A model generated the notes under the pieces. That model was given only the letters and a program-made list of their open reading frames with translations. It did no database searches and had not been told where the DNA came from. 64,000 nt of DNA from Favolaschia claudopus (taxonomy: Eukaryota > Basidiomycota > Agaricomycetes > Agaricales > Mycenaceae), in NCBI GenBank assembly GCA_037176885.1, contig JAWWNJ010000173.1, positions 124,001 to 188,000 on the forward strand, given 5' to 3'. Shown piece after piece: positions 45,746-57,400 of the stretch. Numbering within the stretch: position 1 is the first letter of the stretch; every line of letters begins with the position of its first letter. The position numbers and the translations under genes were made by a program.

Positions 45746-47312
45746 ATGATAACGTGTGTTCTTTCCTTCATATTCTCTGAAAGCGAGTCTCCGGACCAAA
45801 TAAAACAAAATTCCCTATTTGAGCGGCCACCGCAGGTGTTTGTTGACGCTCTTTCGATCTCCAACCCTCCGCGTTTTGTACCCCAGATTCGCACATTCCC
45901 GTCTTTCGAATACGCAGCCAAGTCCAAACGAGAAGTGAGTTGCGTATTTTTCTTCCTGAGTGGAGATTAATGGTCCAGCGTGCACTCAAGATGGAAACGC
46001 CCAAGAACATCGGCAATGGTACTCGGTTCCCCAACGAGGTGCTAGGAGAGGTTTTCGTCTGCGTGCTGGCGGACAACTTGCTCTCGGATCCTATAACCCA
46101 TGCCTGGAATAGGAGAACCCTTCAAAAAGTTTGCAGCTCCTGGGCCCATATCGTGTGGGGGTTACCCGAGGTTTGGCGCATGCTATACATCGACGAGGAA
46201 TCGACGGATGCGGATATTCGCACTTGTCTTCATTATGCTGGAGCTTTGTCTCTCGACATCTTTCTCGACTTGTCCGCTTTCGATCGCAGGCTCGGCTGGT
46301 TGGAGGAATTTCTCGAGCGAAAGTTCGATGTGTTGGATGATGCTCTGGGTCGATGCGAGACGCTCCTAGTCCAATGCGAAGGCGAACTCGAGCACGACTC
46401 TGTAGTGCAGGGGGCTCTCCCAGTTCACAACCAGCAGTATCAAAAACATCGTCTTCGACTGGCACCCCCGGCCAAGACTTTTCGGATGCTTCGACGTCGC
46501 TGCCCATTTTCCCTGCGTCGAGTCCCACAGGTTTGACCGTCAAGCATTCGTTCGTGCAATTCGGCATCTTCGTGGGCGGCGACAGCTTGACTCGTCTGGA
46601 GATCGGACCCATTGCGGCTGAAGCTGAAGTTTCCGCTCGCCAGATCATGGACGCGTTGGTTCCTTGCAAAAAGTTGACCCACTTGCGTCTCTCCGACATT
46701 CACACCTCCGATGTCCCATCGCGATCTATTCTTGATCCCAAGCGAACCCCTAAAATGCTGCACCTCACCCATCTCGCTATTTTATGCACCCATCCCTCTG
46801 TTGTGTACTTGGCGATCTCACTGAAGGTCCCAAACTTGCAGTATCTGGACTTCGAAAGCGCGAATGAGCACCTAAGGTGTTTGACGGGGTTGGAGAAAGG
46901 CTGGCGGAATATGTCGTGGAGCAATATTCGTAGTTTGCGGTTGACCGTTAACATGGTCGACTGGGAGCTTTGTTCCGTGTACGATGGTTTTCCTCGCCTA
47001 CAGCATCTGGATCTGCGCGGCATGCGCGCAGGAGCGGCTAAGCTTCTCGCCGCCTTGCACACTTACTCGAGGAACCATAACTCGGTCGCTCCGACGTTAT
47101 CCGACATCCACATACAAGGTCCGCTGGACTGGGCTACCGCAGAGGCCATCTTGGTGCACCGCCAACGCAACCATTATCGTCCGGACGCTGTCGTAAAAAC
47201 ATACGAGCGAGGGCCTTTGGGTGGCCTGCAGACCTTCCTGTACAGCGTCGTCGGTGCACGTGTGGTGCGAAACCCAGCGGATGATTTGGTGCCAGCAGTG
47301 TTACGGTTTTGA
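45746..47312 (+). CDS. F-box-like/leucine-rich protein (F-box 5), frame change unresolved
   Basis: The first exon may start MITCVLSFIFSESESPDQ and join through a 46-nt intron to RALKMETPKNIGNGTRFPNE and VLGEVFVCVL, the F-box-like start, followed by LQKVCSSWAHIVWGLPEVWR. Leucine-rich units run to 47312 (KKLTHLRLSDIH, MLHLTHLAILCTH, NLQYLDFES, RLQHLDLRG). Between about 46390 and 46500 the reading frame changes; I found no intron that fits the phase, so a frameshift is possible. The start is only 36 bp after the dioxygenase stop on the same strand, and the true 5' end is uncertain. Confidence 0.58.
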
Positions 47313-47637
47313 ATGTCGGTACGTGCTTCTGTGACTGTGCTTCTCGAAGTCTGCAATTTGACTTACGCACATTCAGGACTCCGTGAGGCGAACAGGTTGA
47401 GCGGCGGATTGAAACGGTGCATGGTGTGAACGCGCGGAGGAACGTATTTTGACGAGGAACGAATGCTGGGCAAGTGTCAAGCGCCGATGGGCCATAACGA
47501 ACTTTTTTTTTTTTGTGTCAACAACATCAGTGTAATTCTTTTACTTTCCATTGAACGATAGACGAATTGAAAGTCCGATTCCGCGTTGCGCGTTGTGAGA
47601 GTTAAAAGATGCCCAGTCACAAGAGTAACAGTCACTT

Positions 47638-48860
47638 TTATCCGACGTATGAATGAGCGGTCTCCAGTCGAAGATCCTTGAATTTCCGCCTAGCGCCTCC
47701 CACCTCCATGTCTTCGTCCTCCTCCTCGTACCAGCTCTTACGCTTCAGCTGCATCGGTCGTTGAGGTGGATTATACTCTCGAGCGCGCGCATGTTCTGCA
47801 GCCTGCCACAGTCACGGTGCCACAGTCAATTTCAGGCGTCGATGGGCGAAAGCTATCCGCTTACTTTCGAAAAGCTGGCGTCCTCGAGAATCAATGTGTT
47901 CATTTGGAAAACCATCTTGACCATCCCGTCTTTGACGGGAAAAGCGATCACACTCCCTTGCACCTCCACTATGTCGCCCACGCGAAATGTACCCGGAAAA
48001 CATTCATAAAGAACCCTGTGCGGTAGACCCATGCCGGCTCAGCCTCAATCACATACTGAGAGAGTCGGCTTACCGTTTTCCCTCTTCATCTACTCGTTTG
48101 AAGTACTTGACGACATTGGCTGCAGTATGGATGTAGCCTTGAGGTTTGTATCTTGCGAATTTCTTGAACGGGTCCACTCCCGGTCCAAAGGGCACTTCCT
48201 TCTCGGGTCTGTTGAACGCCTTAGTCAAATACAGGCACGAACAGTTCATTTGCAAGTCGCCGTAGCCCTCGCCGATCTTCCACACAGGTGAGTGCTGACC
48301 CCCGAGGTGTCGGCGAAAAATGTCGGTGACAACTTTCGTATTAAGAAGCATATCGTCGAACGCATGAGACCCGAGTCCCACAAGTTGGACCCGCTGTGTG
48401 AGCGAGGATGCCTTGTAAGCGTTCAGACTACGTTTCCAGGTCAGGTCAGAGCATAACGATAACATAAACATTACTGCGCGATTTCTCCAGGCGCGAGATT
48501 GATTTTAGCCAAGACGCCATGCAATCTGAACGCTACCTCTTCGGGGACGACCTCGCTTCCAGAGAGTGCAGCTAACTTCCATTCGCGACGATTTGAAGCT
48601 TGCCGGTCGACTTCGTGCACCACGACATTGTCAACCTGTTAGGAAATGGTTATATCGCGCTCGAACTTTCGAGTATGTATACGTGCGTTGAGCCGTGCAA
48701 AATACTGGACACTTGTTTCCTTTGCATCTTTGCTCTCGTTCACTCTATCTTGTATGAACTTCTCCAGCGCCAGTTCTGTCCGATTTTTTCAGGCACGCCT
48801 CGTCATCTCGCAAGCTGACTTACTGGCTCCTTCGCGGTCGAAATGCGCACCCAAGTCCAT
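47638..48860 (-). CDS. agaric protein of unknown function with RVGDIVEVQ segment; one in-frame stop
   Basis: Several exons on the minus strand read MDLGAHFDREGA, then LALEKFIQDRVNESKDAKET and YFARLNARIHTRKFERDI. Next come VDNVVVHEVDRQASNRREWK, SLTQRVQLVGLGSHAFDDML, FRVGDIVEVQGSVIAFPVKD and a final exon with RKSWYEEEDEDMEVGGARR ending AHSYVG. I recall proteins of this plan as repeated, uncharacterised genes in agarics. An in-frame TAA lies just before VDNVVVHEV. It disappears only if a weak GTCCAG donor 75 nt upstream is used, so the gene may be broken there. The acidic tail suggests nuclear or chromatin contact, which is speculation. Confidence 0.55.
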
Positions 48861-49215
48861 ATGTCTGTGCTAGTCGTCGGATAATGCAGATGGAAGAAGG
48901 ACGCAGGACGTTTGTGAATTCCAAAGCTTGCAGTGAAATTATTAAATATCTCTTAATTCTCAGGTATGTTCAGTTGCGACCGACTAGGCTTCATCAATAG
49001 AAGACCATTCCAAAGCGACTATCCGCATTTGAAGCTTCGTTCATTGGGATAGATACACAATCTCATCAAGCTGTGGATCTGTCGCCTTTGATGGCAACCC
49101 CCTTCGTTCGGTCTTCCAAACGCGATGATCGACAGCCTTTTTCTTTGGCTGCAAATTCGGGCTCTCGTACACAATTTATCTGGTTGCCATATGGTTTCCG
49201 AGCTGGTGCAACAAT

Positions 49216-52200
49216 TTGGACACGAAAAAGCGTCACAGGCTTTACGGCGCCTTCCTGCCATATAAAAACAGAAAGCGACATGCTTCGTTCGACGGAATGC
49301 ACACCCCCCTTCGAGACGATTTGAAAGACTCTTCTGCCTCTCCGTCTCCGGCCGACTACATCGACGACGAAGCTGTCCTATCTGGGTACGCTGTCACCTT
49401 CTTCTAATATTTCATCGACTATAATACGGAGTTGGCTAACTTCACGTTGTAGGGTCGAAGAAGAAGACGAGTCTGAAGACGACAGTATAGTCAACATCGA
49501 CGACCCAAACGAAGAAGACATCGCTTTCATCAACGATTCTTCGGACCTCTCCATACACTCTGACCGTGAATTGACCAAGTTGGTGTGCCAATTTCGTATT
49601 CCTGGACATGTTCTTACTATCTCTAGGCCTTCCTTTGCTTCTCAGGAAATTGACATGGATAGCGACAGCGACCTGTTCGAAGTGTCACCTTTTTTGCCGT
49701 GTTTCTGCTCCTTACTGTTGTTCCAGGTCCGACTTACCTCTCAACCTCATGAAAGCTGTACCACCCCCGAAAGACGACGCCGCCCAAGACTCCGACGACG
49801 ATGTGATTGTCGTGCCCACTCCAAGCAAACTCAAAGGTGTACGAAAGCGGTGCGTGTGTCTGATTCAAGTTTTCTGAAAGTTGTTCTCTAATGTTTGCTC
49901 GGCACCAGCTCTCGGAGACTCGCTCACGCTAACACCGATGAAGAGTACGTAGTGAACTCATGGGGCTTCGTATATCCTAACTCTTCTGTTAGGGACGCCG
50001 CCATAACTCCCGGTGACAGGTATGTTCTGTGTGCGACTCACCCCAAACCTATAAGCTGATTCGCTTTGTCAGTATGTTCGATAGAGGTAGCGCCGTGAAA
50101 GCGAGGTACATTTACTTCGCTTGCAATAGATTCGCGTTAACGACGTTACAAGTACCTTGCCTCCTCCTGTTGCCACTCGGTTCGTTGGTCTCACCCTCTA
50201 TTCTTCTTGATAAGTGCCTTATGACACCTTTCAGTTCCACTCGATCCGCGTCGTCCAACGCGTCTGACAAGAGTGCGGTCAAGGCCGTGGCCGCTACCAA
50301 AGGCAACACTGCGCCCAAAGAAAGTCCGAGCTCTACAGCTGAAGGAACCCCTGCTAAAGAAAGGCCCAAGCCTCGGAAACGAGCAAAAACTGGAAAGAAG
50401 TAAGTTCGGATCTGTTTGCTTCGTGACGGTGCATAACTTGGCCACAGTGACGATGGGAAAGACGCTCAGCAACCTTCCGGAGGCCAGGAGGGGGCAGCTG
50501 CGTACGTGACTCACACTAGTATCAACTGGACATCAACTGACGGTTCTGCAGTGTGCAGTCGAATTCCGCTGGGCAACCTGCTACTCCCGGGGACAAAGCC
50601 GCGCAACAGCCGGCTGTTCTTTCCAGCGAGTGAGTGACGTGTTCTCCCTCCCGATCGTCGGTGTTTAGAGGTGTATCAGTGTCGACTCTTTCAAGGTCGA
50701 AATGAAAAGGCGAGCCGTTCTCTTTCCTTGCTTCACGTTGCTCACTCGCCTTCCTCTTTTGGTTTAGTTACTTACGCGATCTGCTCGGGGAGATGCTGCC
50801 TGCTATCCAGGCTGCCGCGGCCGCGCCTGTACGACAGTTTGTCTTCAAATCCTCGAGTTTATTTCATTTGTATGTTGTAGGCTGTCCCATCTTTGCCTGC
50901 GACCTCATCGGTACGCGTCATCTGCAACCCCAGGCCGTACGACTTGTATTTATGCTTGGTCTTACAGACTAGTCAATCTGCTGTGAACGCAGCTTCTGTA
51001 GTAGGTGCTACACTCGGTTATGCTTGATTGTCGTCGAATCGTATGTCGCAGGTCGTGCCGCTCGCCACCGCTCTTCCGGTGAATACCTGTCATCCAACCT
51101 TCTTATAGTTATCGACCTCCACTTAGCAGGCCGCTCAACCTGCTACCATTATACGAGAAACGACGCCCCTCGGGCAGGAACCGGTAAGCTTTCAGGTTCG
51201 GCGCTGTCCTTGCGTTGGGGCGAGTGCGAATCGTCGACTTCTTCACAGGCTGGCCCAAACGTTTCGCCTGGCCAAATGGTGAATGCTGTGCTTGAAAACG
51301 AAGACCCTCGTCCTGTATGCACTGCTGTGAAATTTGCTTTGCTCCTATTGATTACTTGTCGTAGGCGTACTCGGGTCAAAACGGGACTTCCCCTCGTCCT
51401 CCCCAAGAAGATGACCATGGGGTCTTATTGTCTCCTTTCAAAGCTCCTACTACTCCGGTGGACCGGTACGTGACTGGTCCGTTCTCTTTTCACGCCATAG
51501 CTCATCTCCCATTTCTTTCTCTCTTTTGTTTTTTTTTATGTAGAAACGGTAAGTTAGCTGCTTGGAAAGAATCGCAGGCGAACTCGAACATCCGTAACAT
51601 GTTCATGTCGAGTGCTGCGTCTGCTGTTTCTTCTTCCAAAAGTGAGCCCATCGTTTCTGAACTTCATAAATGGTCGTGTCATCCGTGCGCTAGGAGCTCT
51701 GGTGTCAGCGACATCGCGGTTGCTCCGCAGCTTCCCTCGGGTACCGACACCCCACCTACCGGAGCTCCTCAGGCCAACGGCAGCTCGGTCTCCGAAAACG
51801 CTAGGTCCGTACTTCTCCTGTGTACTGGTATGATTGAAACCCCTCTCTCAGGTATAATATGGAACGGTTGTTCGCTAGCGCAGGCAAAAAAAGGCAAATC
51901 GATGAGCAGAACGGGTTTGTTTCCCCCTCCCATGCCCCCCTTTTTTCACCCCCAAACGCACTCATGACTTTATTTGCAGGCAGACTCCAGAGTCTTCTCA
52001 GTCCGCCTCTCAACCTCAGTCGCAAACGAACGGCGGTGCGGCTCAGACCAAAGTGCATGATGATCTAACGGGGTACCCCGTCAACTAGTGCGTTGTTCCC
52101 TCTCCTACAGACCGAACTCATTATACCGCATTCCAGTATCCCACCCGTTGAATGCGAAGTGTTTGACGAAGACTTGCAAGACGACGCAATCAAACATCTG

Positions 52201-53282
52201 TATTCGCATCTTTGCAATTTACCGTGCGTTGCTGCTTCACTTCCGCTCCCCATGGGCTAATCGAAATAACAGTGGAGACAGGTCGCTGCTGCCTTCCTAC
52301 GTCACATCGCAGGACGCTGCGGACTCGCGTCGAGGTGGTCGCTTGGGTTTCTCGGAGTGGGCCAACACGATCAAAGACTTCTCCCTCAGGTGCTTTGCTC
52401 TGTTTGCTGATACGTGTAACGTTTTCATCGAGTCTCTGCGCAGCACCCTTATCAGCGCCATTTCCTTCGTGCGCTGCGGTCGATACATTAACGGCTCTCG
52501 AGCGCCTCTGACTGACATCTACATGCGGCCAACCACCTCCCGTGTCGACAACCAGGTTAACTCCTACCGCATCTGTGTGGACAACTTCGGTGCTGTATGT
52601 GTTTCCGTTGGAATGTGTACTTTCAGCAGTATTACTCGCTTGGCTCCCGGCGCGAACAACAAATTTAGGAAGTATGTGGCTATCGTGCTCCATAACCAGG
52701 ACTGGGAACGACTTGAGGCTTGGACTTGTATTTGCTTTAACGAGCAGGTCCTGTATTGCCAGATGTCCGGAAAGGCGATCCAGCTTACTACGCGTCTGAG
52801 CACGCCAGAAGAAACTAGCGAAGGTGAGAACTGCATATGTCCCTTCTGTCTAGTTTACTGACTGCTTTTAGCGCAAGCTAGTCGGGCTGCCGCTCAATCT
52901 ATGTACAAATACGTCGAGTCGCCGAAGAAGAATATTTCGCCCAGAAAGCCAACGTCCGCTAAACCGCCGGGCAACACGCCAATGACTCTTGGTTGCTCTG
53001 ATATCAGTTAGCGCACTTTTCGTTGTCGCTACGGACCTCCGCTGACGTTCTGCAGTCCCAGTTTACGACGCCAGAAACGTCGACTTTGATTTTGACACCG
53101 ACTTGCCAAATTTGGAAAATAAATTGCGACCTTGGATTGGAGAGATTCCCGTTGGTGCTTTTATTGTGGCAGGATACTCGATGCACACCTACAAGGGCAA
53201 AGTGCAAGGAATGGTCGCGCAGACCCTCAGCCCCAATCTCTTGTGGGTCGTGGTCTGCGGAGTTCCTATTAAAACGCAGTAA
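49216..53282 (+). CDS. micro-exon-rich protein with C-terminal VYDAR domain, unknown function
   Basis: A long gene of about 18 exons. The 5' part encodes KKRHRLYGAFLPYKNRKRH and acidic VEEEDESEDDSIVNIDDPNE. The middle is Ser/Ala/Pro/Lys-rich with SPSSTAEGTPAKERPKPRKR, mostly in exons of 27-60 nt. The 3' part is folded: DAADSRRGGRLGFSEWANTI, NSYRICVDNFGAVCVSVG, YVAIVLHNQDWERLEAWTCI. The last exon is VPVYDARNVDFDFDTDLPNL then LRPWIGEIPVGAFIVAGYSM, ending VVVCGVPIKTQ. I recall the last domain from many uncharacterised agaric proteins. The start is uncertain: the frame opens with TTG at 49216, and a possible ATG is at 49297, 36 bp after TATAAAAA. Basic and acidic blocks suggest a nuclear protein. 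Confidence 0.6.
49261..49268 (+). promoter_or_regulatory. possible TATA box of the micro-exon gene
   Basis: TATAAAAA lies 36 bp before the ATG at 49297. The spacing resembles that of the membrane-protein genes in this window. It may equally be coding sequence of an upstream exon. Confidence 0.3.
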
Positions 53283-53450
53283 AAAATGTCCTTGTATCCG
53301 CCTCCCTAGAAAGAAAATATTTATCGTATGCCTTATTCCCTTCTCCGTATGACGAAAAAACGTCGCTATACCTCGACTATTAAATATACAGACAGCATAT
53401 CGAAAGCAATGTAAAAACAATATAGCAAAGTATCGTCGGCTGAGCGCCTG

Positions 53451-54330
53451 CTAATCGTCCGCACCCTGACGTCGTTCTCCCTCCACATATGTCTGCAGGA
53501 GGTGAATTGCTAATTCTATGTACGCAATTCTACCCTCTACAGTTGTCGCGAGTCCAAATTGCTGCACGTTACGAATCAACTCTACGCACTGAGTAGGCAC
53601 TCCGGCATAGCTCGCTACAAAGTAGTTCAGGTTTATGTCCGCTAAAACATGTAGAAACTCACGAGATACTGAGCGAACCATTACGGCCGGAACATTGCCC
53701 AACTCTGCGCGTTTTTTGGGGACTCTCTCTTCGTGTCCTTTAATAGCGCCCGAGTTAGCTCGATAACTTCACACTTACCGTAAGGCATAGAATCCCTCAA
53801 CTTCTTCACGGCTTGCTTGCGATATGGTTTGCAGTTGGCGCGTTCCTTCTTGCGATACACTCGAAGGAACTCGCTCATATCGGCGAAAAAGTGATGCTTC
53901 GTGTATTCGAAGACGAATTTCACTTTTCGATCGCAAGCCATCTTGCTGGTGCGACACGGTCGACAAGTGGGCTGGTCATCGTGTACTATGCAGGGCTTCC
54001 AAATCCGTGCACCACGACAGCGGTCGCAGCTCTAATACGCGAGTAAGCATGGAGCCAGCCCCTTTAGAAATCGTGGCTACTCACTTCTGTATGTCGAGCG
54101 TTCCATTCGCGTAGCTCTTCGCTTCCCACCCATCGCCCGTCGCCCGTCCTAGTTCGCGCAGTCAACTCCGAAACCCGTTGCCAGAATGCTTGTTCGAGCT
54201 TGTCTTCACTCGAGTTGTCGTCGTCCGCTTCGAGCCTGTCTTCGTTAAGCCGATTTGCCTCATCGTCAGAGGTGGTATCGCTAGAGGAAACGGAGCTGGA
54301 GTTCGATCGTGTAGCTAGCTCGGAGTACAT
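53451..54330 (-). CDS. cysteine-cluster protein, agaric family of unknown function
   Basis: Three exons on the minus strand. Exon 1 encodes a Ser/Asp/Glu-rich start (MYSELATRSNSSSVSSSDTT) and FWQRVSELTARTRTGDGRWV. Exon 2 has a cysteine cluster, SCDRCRGARIWKPC, then PTCRPCRTSKMACDRKVKF. It resembles a Zn2Cys6-type binuclear cluster with changed spacing (C-x2-C-x8-C-x8-C-x2-C-x6-C) and leads into EYTKHHFFADMSEFLRVYRK. Exon 3 is helical and ends LLQTYVEGERRQGADD. I recall this Cys-cluster plus FxxTKxxFF plan as a repeated agaric family. DNA binding is plausible but unproven. The start is 76 bp from the Helitron start, which runs the other way, so they share a promoter region. Confidence 0.7.
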
Positions 54331-54406
54331 GCCAGCGTGAGGCGTAAGAGCTAAGGGCCGAGGAACATAGGAGAGAGTCACAAGCATCATTCACATTTGT
54401 TTGCAC

Positions 54407-57400
54407 ATGTTGTCCGCAGCCGGCTCCTTCATCGCCTTCTCTCTCCTTCTGACCATCATCCACTCGCGAAAAGATAAAGCTGTCGCTACTCTCCATGATT
54501 TCCTGGCCCTCGACATTCTTGCTCTACGTTGTTGGTGCGTACCTTTCTTCCGAGAGCATGTGGACGATATTGTTGATCACTATTCAGAAGTAAAACCGAG
54601 CGCTGGCAGTGTCGGGAATTTGACCCATCTCTTTCTATTTGCCCTATGTGGCGCCGTGTATGGCTACATTATATATCGCATTTGTGCAATCGAACACCGT
54701 AGACGAGCGGCATACCAACCTGCTCGTCGTTCGGGTTTTCGTCCCCATTGTCTGCCTTGCGCTCACGCGGCTATTACCAATGCGAAACCTCTGCCTTGGT
54801 CTGACGCACATACTACCGATACCACAAACTCTGCAGTTCGTATGCCCGCCCCGCATCTGCTAGGTGGGGGAAAAGGTTTCCCTCGACGCGGTAAATTTGA
54901 AGGACAAGAAATGGCTGCGTATATTTCGCTTGCAAATAATCATGACAATCTCGCAAACGGATCATTTAACTTCGAGTATCAGTGTTCTTTGCCAGAATTA
55001 GCAGCTGGAGTCGACAAACACGTTATGTTTGTTGGTGGGATAGTTCCCCTAGAGGCGCTTATTCCAAAACTCACTTGCACAGAAGGCATATTGACATGCA
55101 AGTTGCATAGAATTGATGTACCGAAATCGAGACTTGCAAAGGAGGTTAGACAGGCACTAGCGGCTCACGACTGCAATCGTGCTGACTGCAAACCAATTGG
55201 TACCGTCTTGCGCTTTCTTCCTTCCGATTCACCGAACGCTGTAAAAAGAAAGCACCAAGGAGAGCCATCCAAACGACAGCCATCCAAGTCTGTTGCCTAC
55301 ATAAGAGCTGAAGCTGAATCGAAAGAGCGGGAAGCAAGGCGTTTAGACTTCCTAGCAAAAGCCGCTACTGGAGAATTAAGGAATGTAGATTTCCCGCCTG
55401 ATCCGCTCAAATTGAGCGATGTGCACAGAATTGTCGAAGGCCTTGGTAAACGGTTCCAACCAGAAGTTTTCGCAGAAGCAGGTTGTGCTGTATGCGGTAC
55501 ATTGACATCGTCTAGTCGACTGACTCCCTTGACCGAATTCAAATGTCCTTTAGACGTCCTTGTCAATGACTCCGCAACGCGGAAAGAGCGGTTTGCAGAC
55601 ACAGACCCCATTGAAAGTGTTGGTGGACCAGTTTTGGCCAGCGGATGTCAGGACGTCTGCGTCGATTGCGAACAAATGCTTTTGCAAGGCAAGCGACCTA
55701 AAATGGCACTAGCCAACGAGTGTTGGGTTGGCGATATACCCACGCAACTGCAAGGCTTGCGTTATGCGGAAAGAATGATGATCGCGAAAGTGAGGCATAA
55801 TCGGTGCGTTGTCCGCGTCAATTCGGGTCGGGTGCGCATGCATGCGAATGCTATTATGTTTCCCTCTCCCGTGGTAAAAGTTTACCACAAGTTACCACCT
55901 TCCAGAGAGGAAATGAATGAGGTGCTCGCGTTCGTCTTCATGGGTCCCTCTGCGCCGACTCAGGAAGATTTCGATCGCACACCTATGCTGGTTCGAAGAG
56001 AAAAGGTAGTGGCCGCACTCGAGTGGCTTAAGCTAAACCATCAGGGTTACTCTGAACTGGAGATATCAGAAGACAACTTGAACTCGTACAATCTGAGGGA
56101 CGTACCTGTAGTTGTCGACTATAGACGTACAAACGCGGACCCAACTGACTCCGTGCCTGCCTCAGCTAGAGCCGTCAATGATAACAACGAAGAAGTGGGA
56201 ACAACAGAAGGGGAGTGCAGTTTCTCCGTCCAAGGGCTGACGGGCATAGAATACGAGAAAGCCACAACAAATAGTCTGAAGGCGTTCGCTCTGCAGCACC
56301 TTACTCAAGATAGAAATATTCTGGGAATTGGAAGGAAAGACGTACCTGAATCATTTTACAAAAACGAGCCGGCCTATCCCGCAATGTTTCCCTGGTTGTT
56401 TCCGTACGGAAAAGGCGGAATCGGACATCCCAATCACTTCAGATTTATAACAGATGTGGACAGGAAGCGCAACTTACTGCTGTATCACGACAAGAGGTTT
56501 CAAACAGACCAATATTTCCCAATGATTGCATTCAATCACGAACAGCTAAAAGGTGCCAGTCTGGGTACCAAAATCTTCGTACGCCGTTCAAGATTCAGGG
56601 ACGTGTCGAACAGGCTCAGACGCATTAATCCGGAAGTCGCCGGTAACATCGCAGATAGAATGGCTGGTGGTGAAATAGTGAAACCGTCCACAGATGCAGA
56701 AAAAGAATGTTTCACGCTTATGAATGACTTGGACGCAATTGGAGCACATGTTCCGGGATTTGCGACTGGGAAAAAACACATGAGGAATCAGATCTGGTCT
56801 CTTACCGCGTTTGTAGGGGCGCCAAATTGGTTTGTTACTATGGCGTGGAACGAAAATGGTCATCCTCTGGCACTGTACTACGCCCAAGAAGACACGACGT
56901 ACAGACCAGAAATTAAATCCGCGACGAGCTGATCGCAAGAAATCCTGTAGCTGCAGCGAGATTTTTTGATTACATGGTGAAAGTATTCCTGGAAGAAGTA
57001 GTCTGTTGGGAGAAAGAAGAACCCGGCAGTTTCGGACATACCAAAGCCTATTACGGAACTGTAGAACAACAAGGTAGATTGACTTTGCACTTGCATATCC
57101 TTTTGTGGATCAAAAACGCGTTGTCTCCTCAGGAACTGCGAGACAAGATCATGGGGAAAGACTCAGTTTTTATAAAGCGTTTGGTCGAATATCTGGAAAA
57201 TGCTCATCGAGGCGAACTGTACGGGGGCAATTTGACTGATGTGAGCTCTCGAATCGAAACTGAAAGCAGCGAGGAAAGTTACCTGAAGCCGACACTGACT
57301 ATGCCTTCGATCCCTCCTCCGTTGTGTAAGTCGACTGACTGCGACGCGGGCTGCAACTCTTGCAGAGACGTCGATTTGTGGGAATCTCAATTTAGATCCG

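Noticed and set aside
54407..54900. N-terminal hydrophobic stretch of the first Helitron frame as a membrane-protein gene
   Set aside because: The frame runs without break into recognisable Helitron sequence; a separate gene is possible but has no support.
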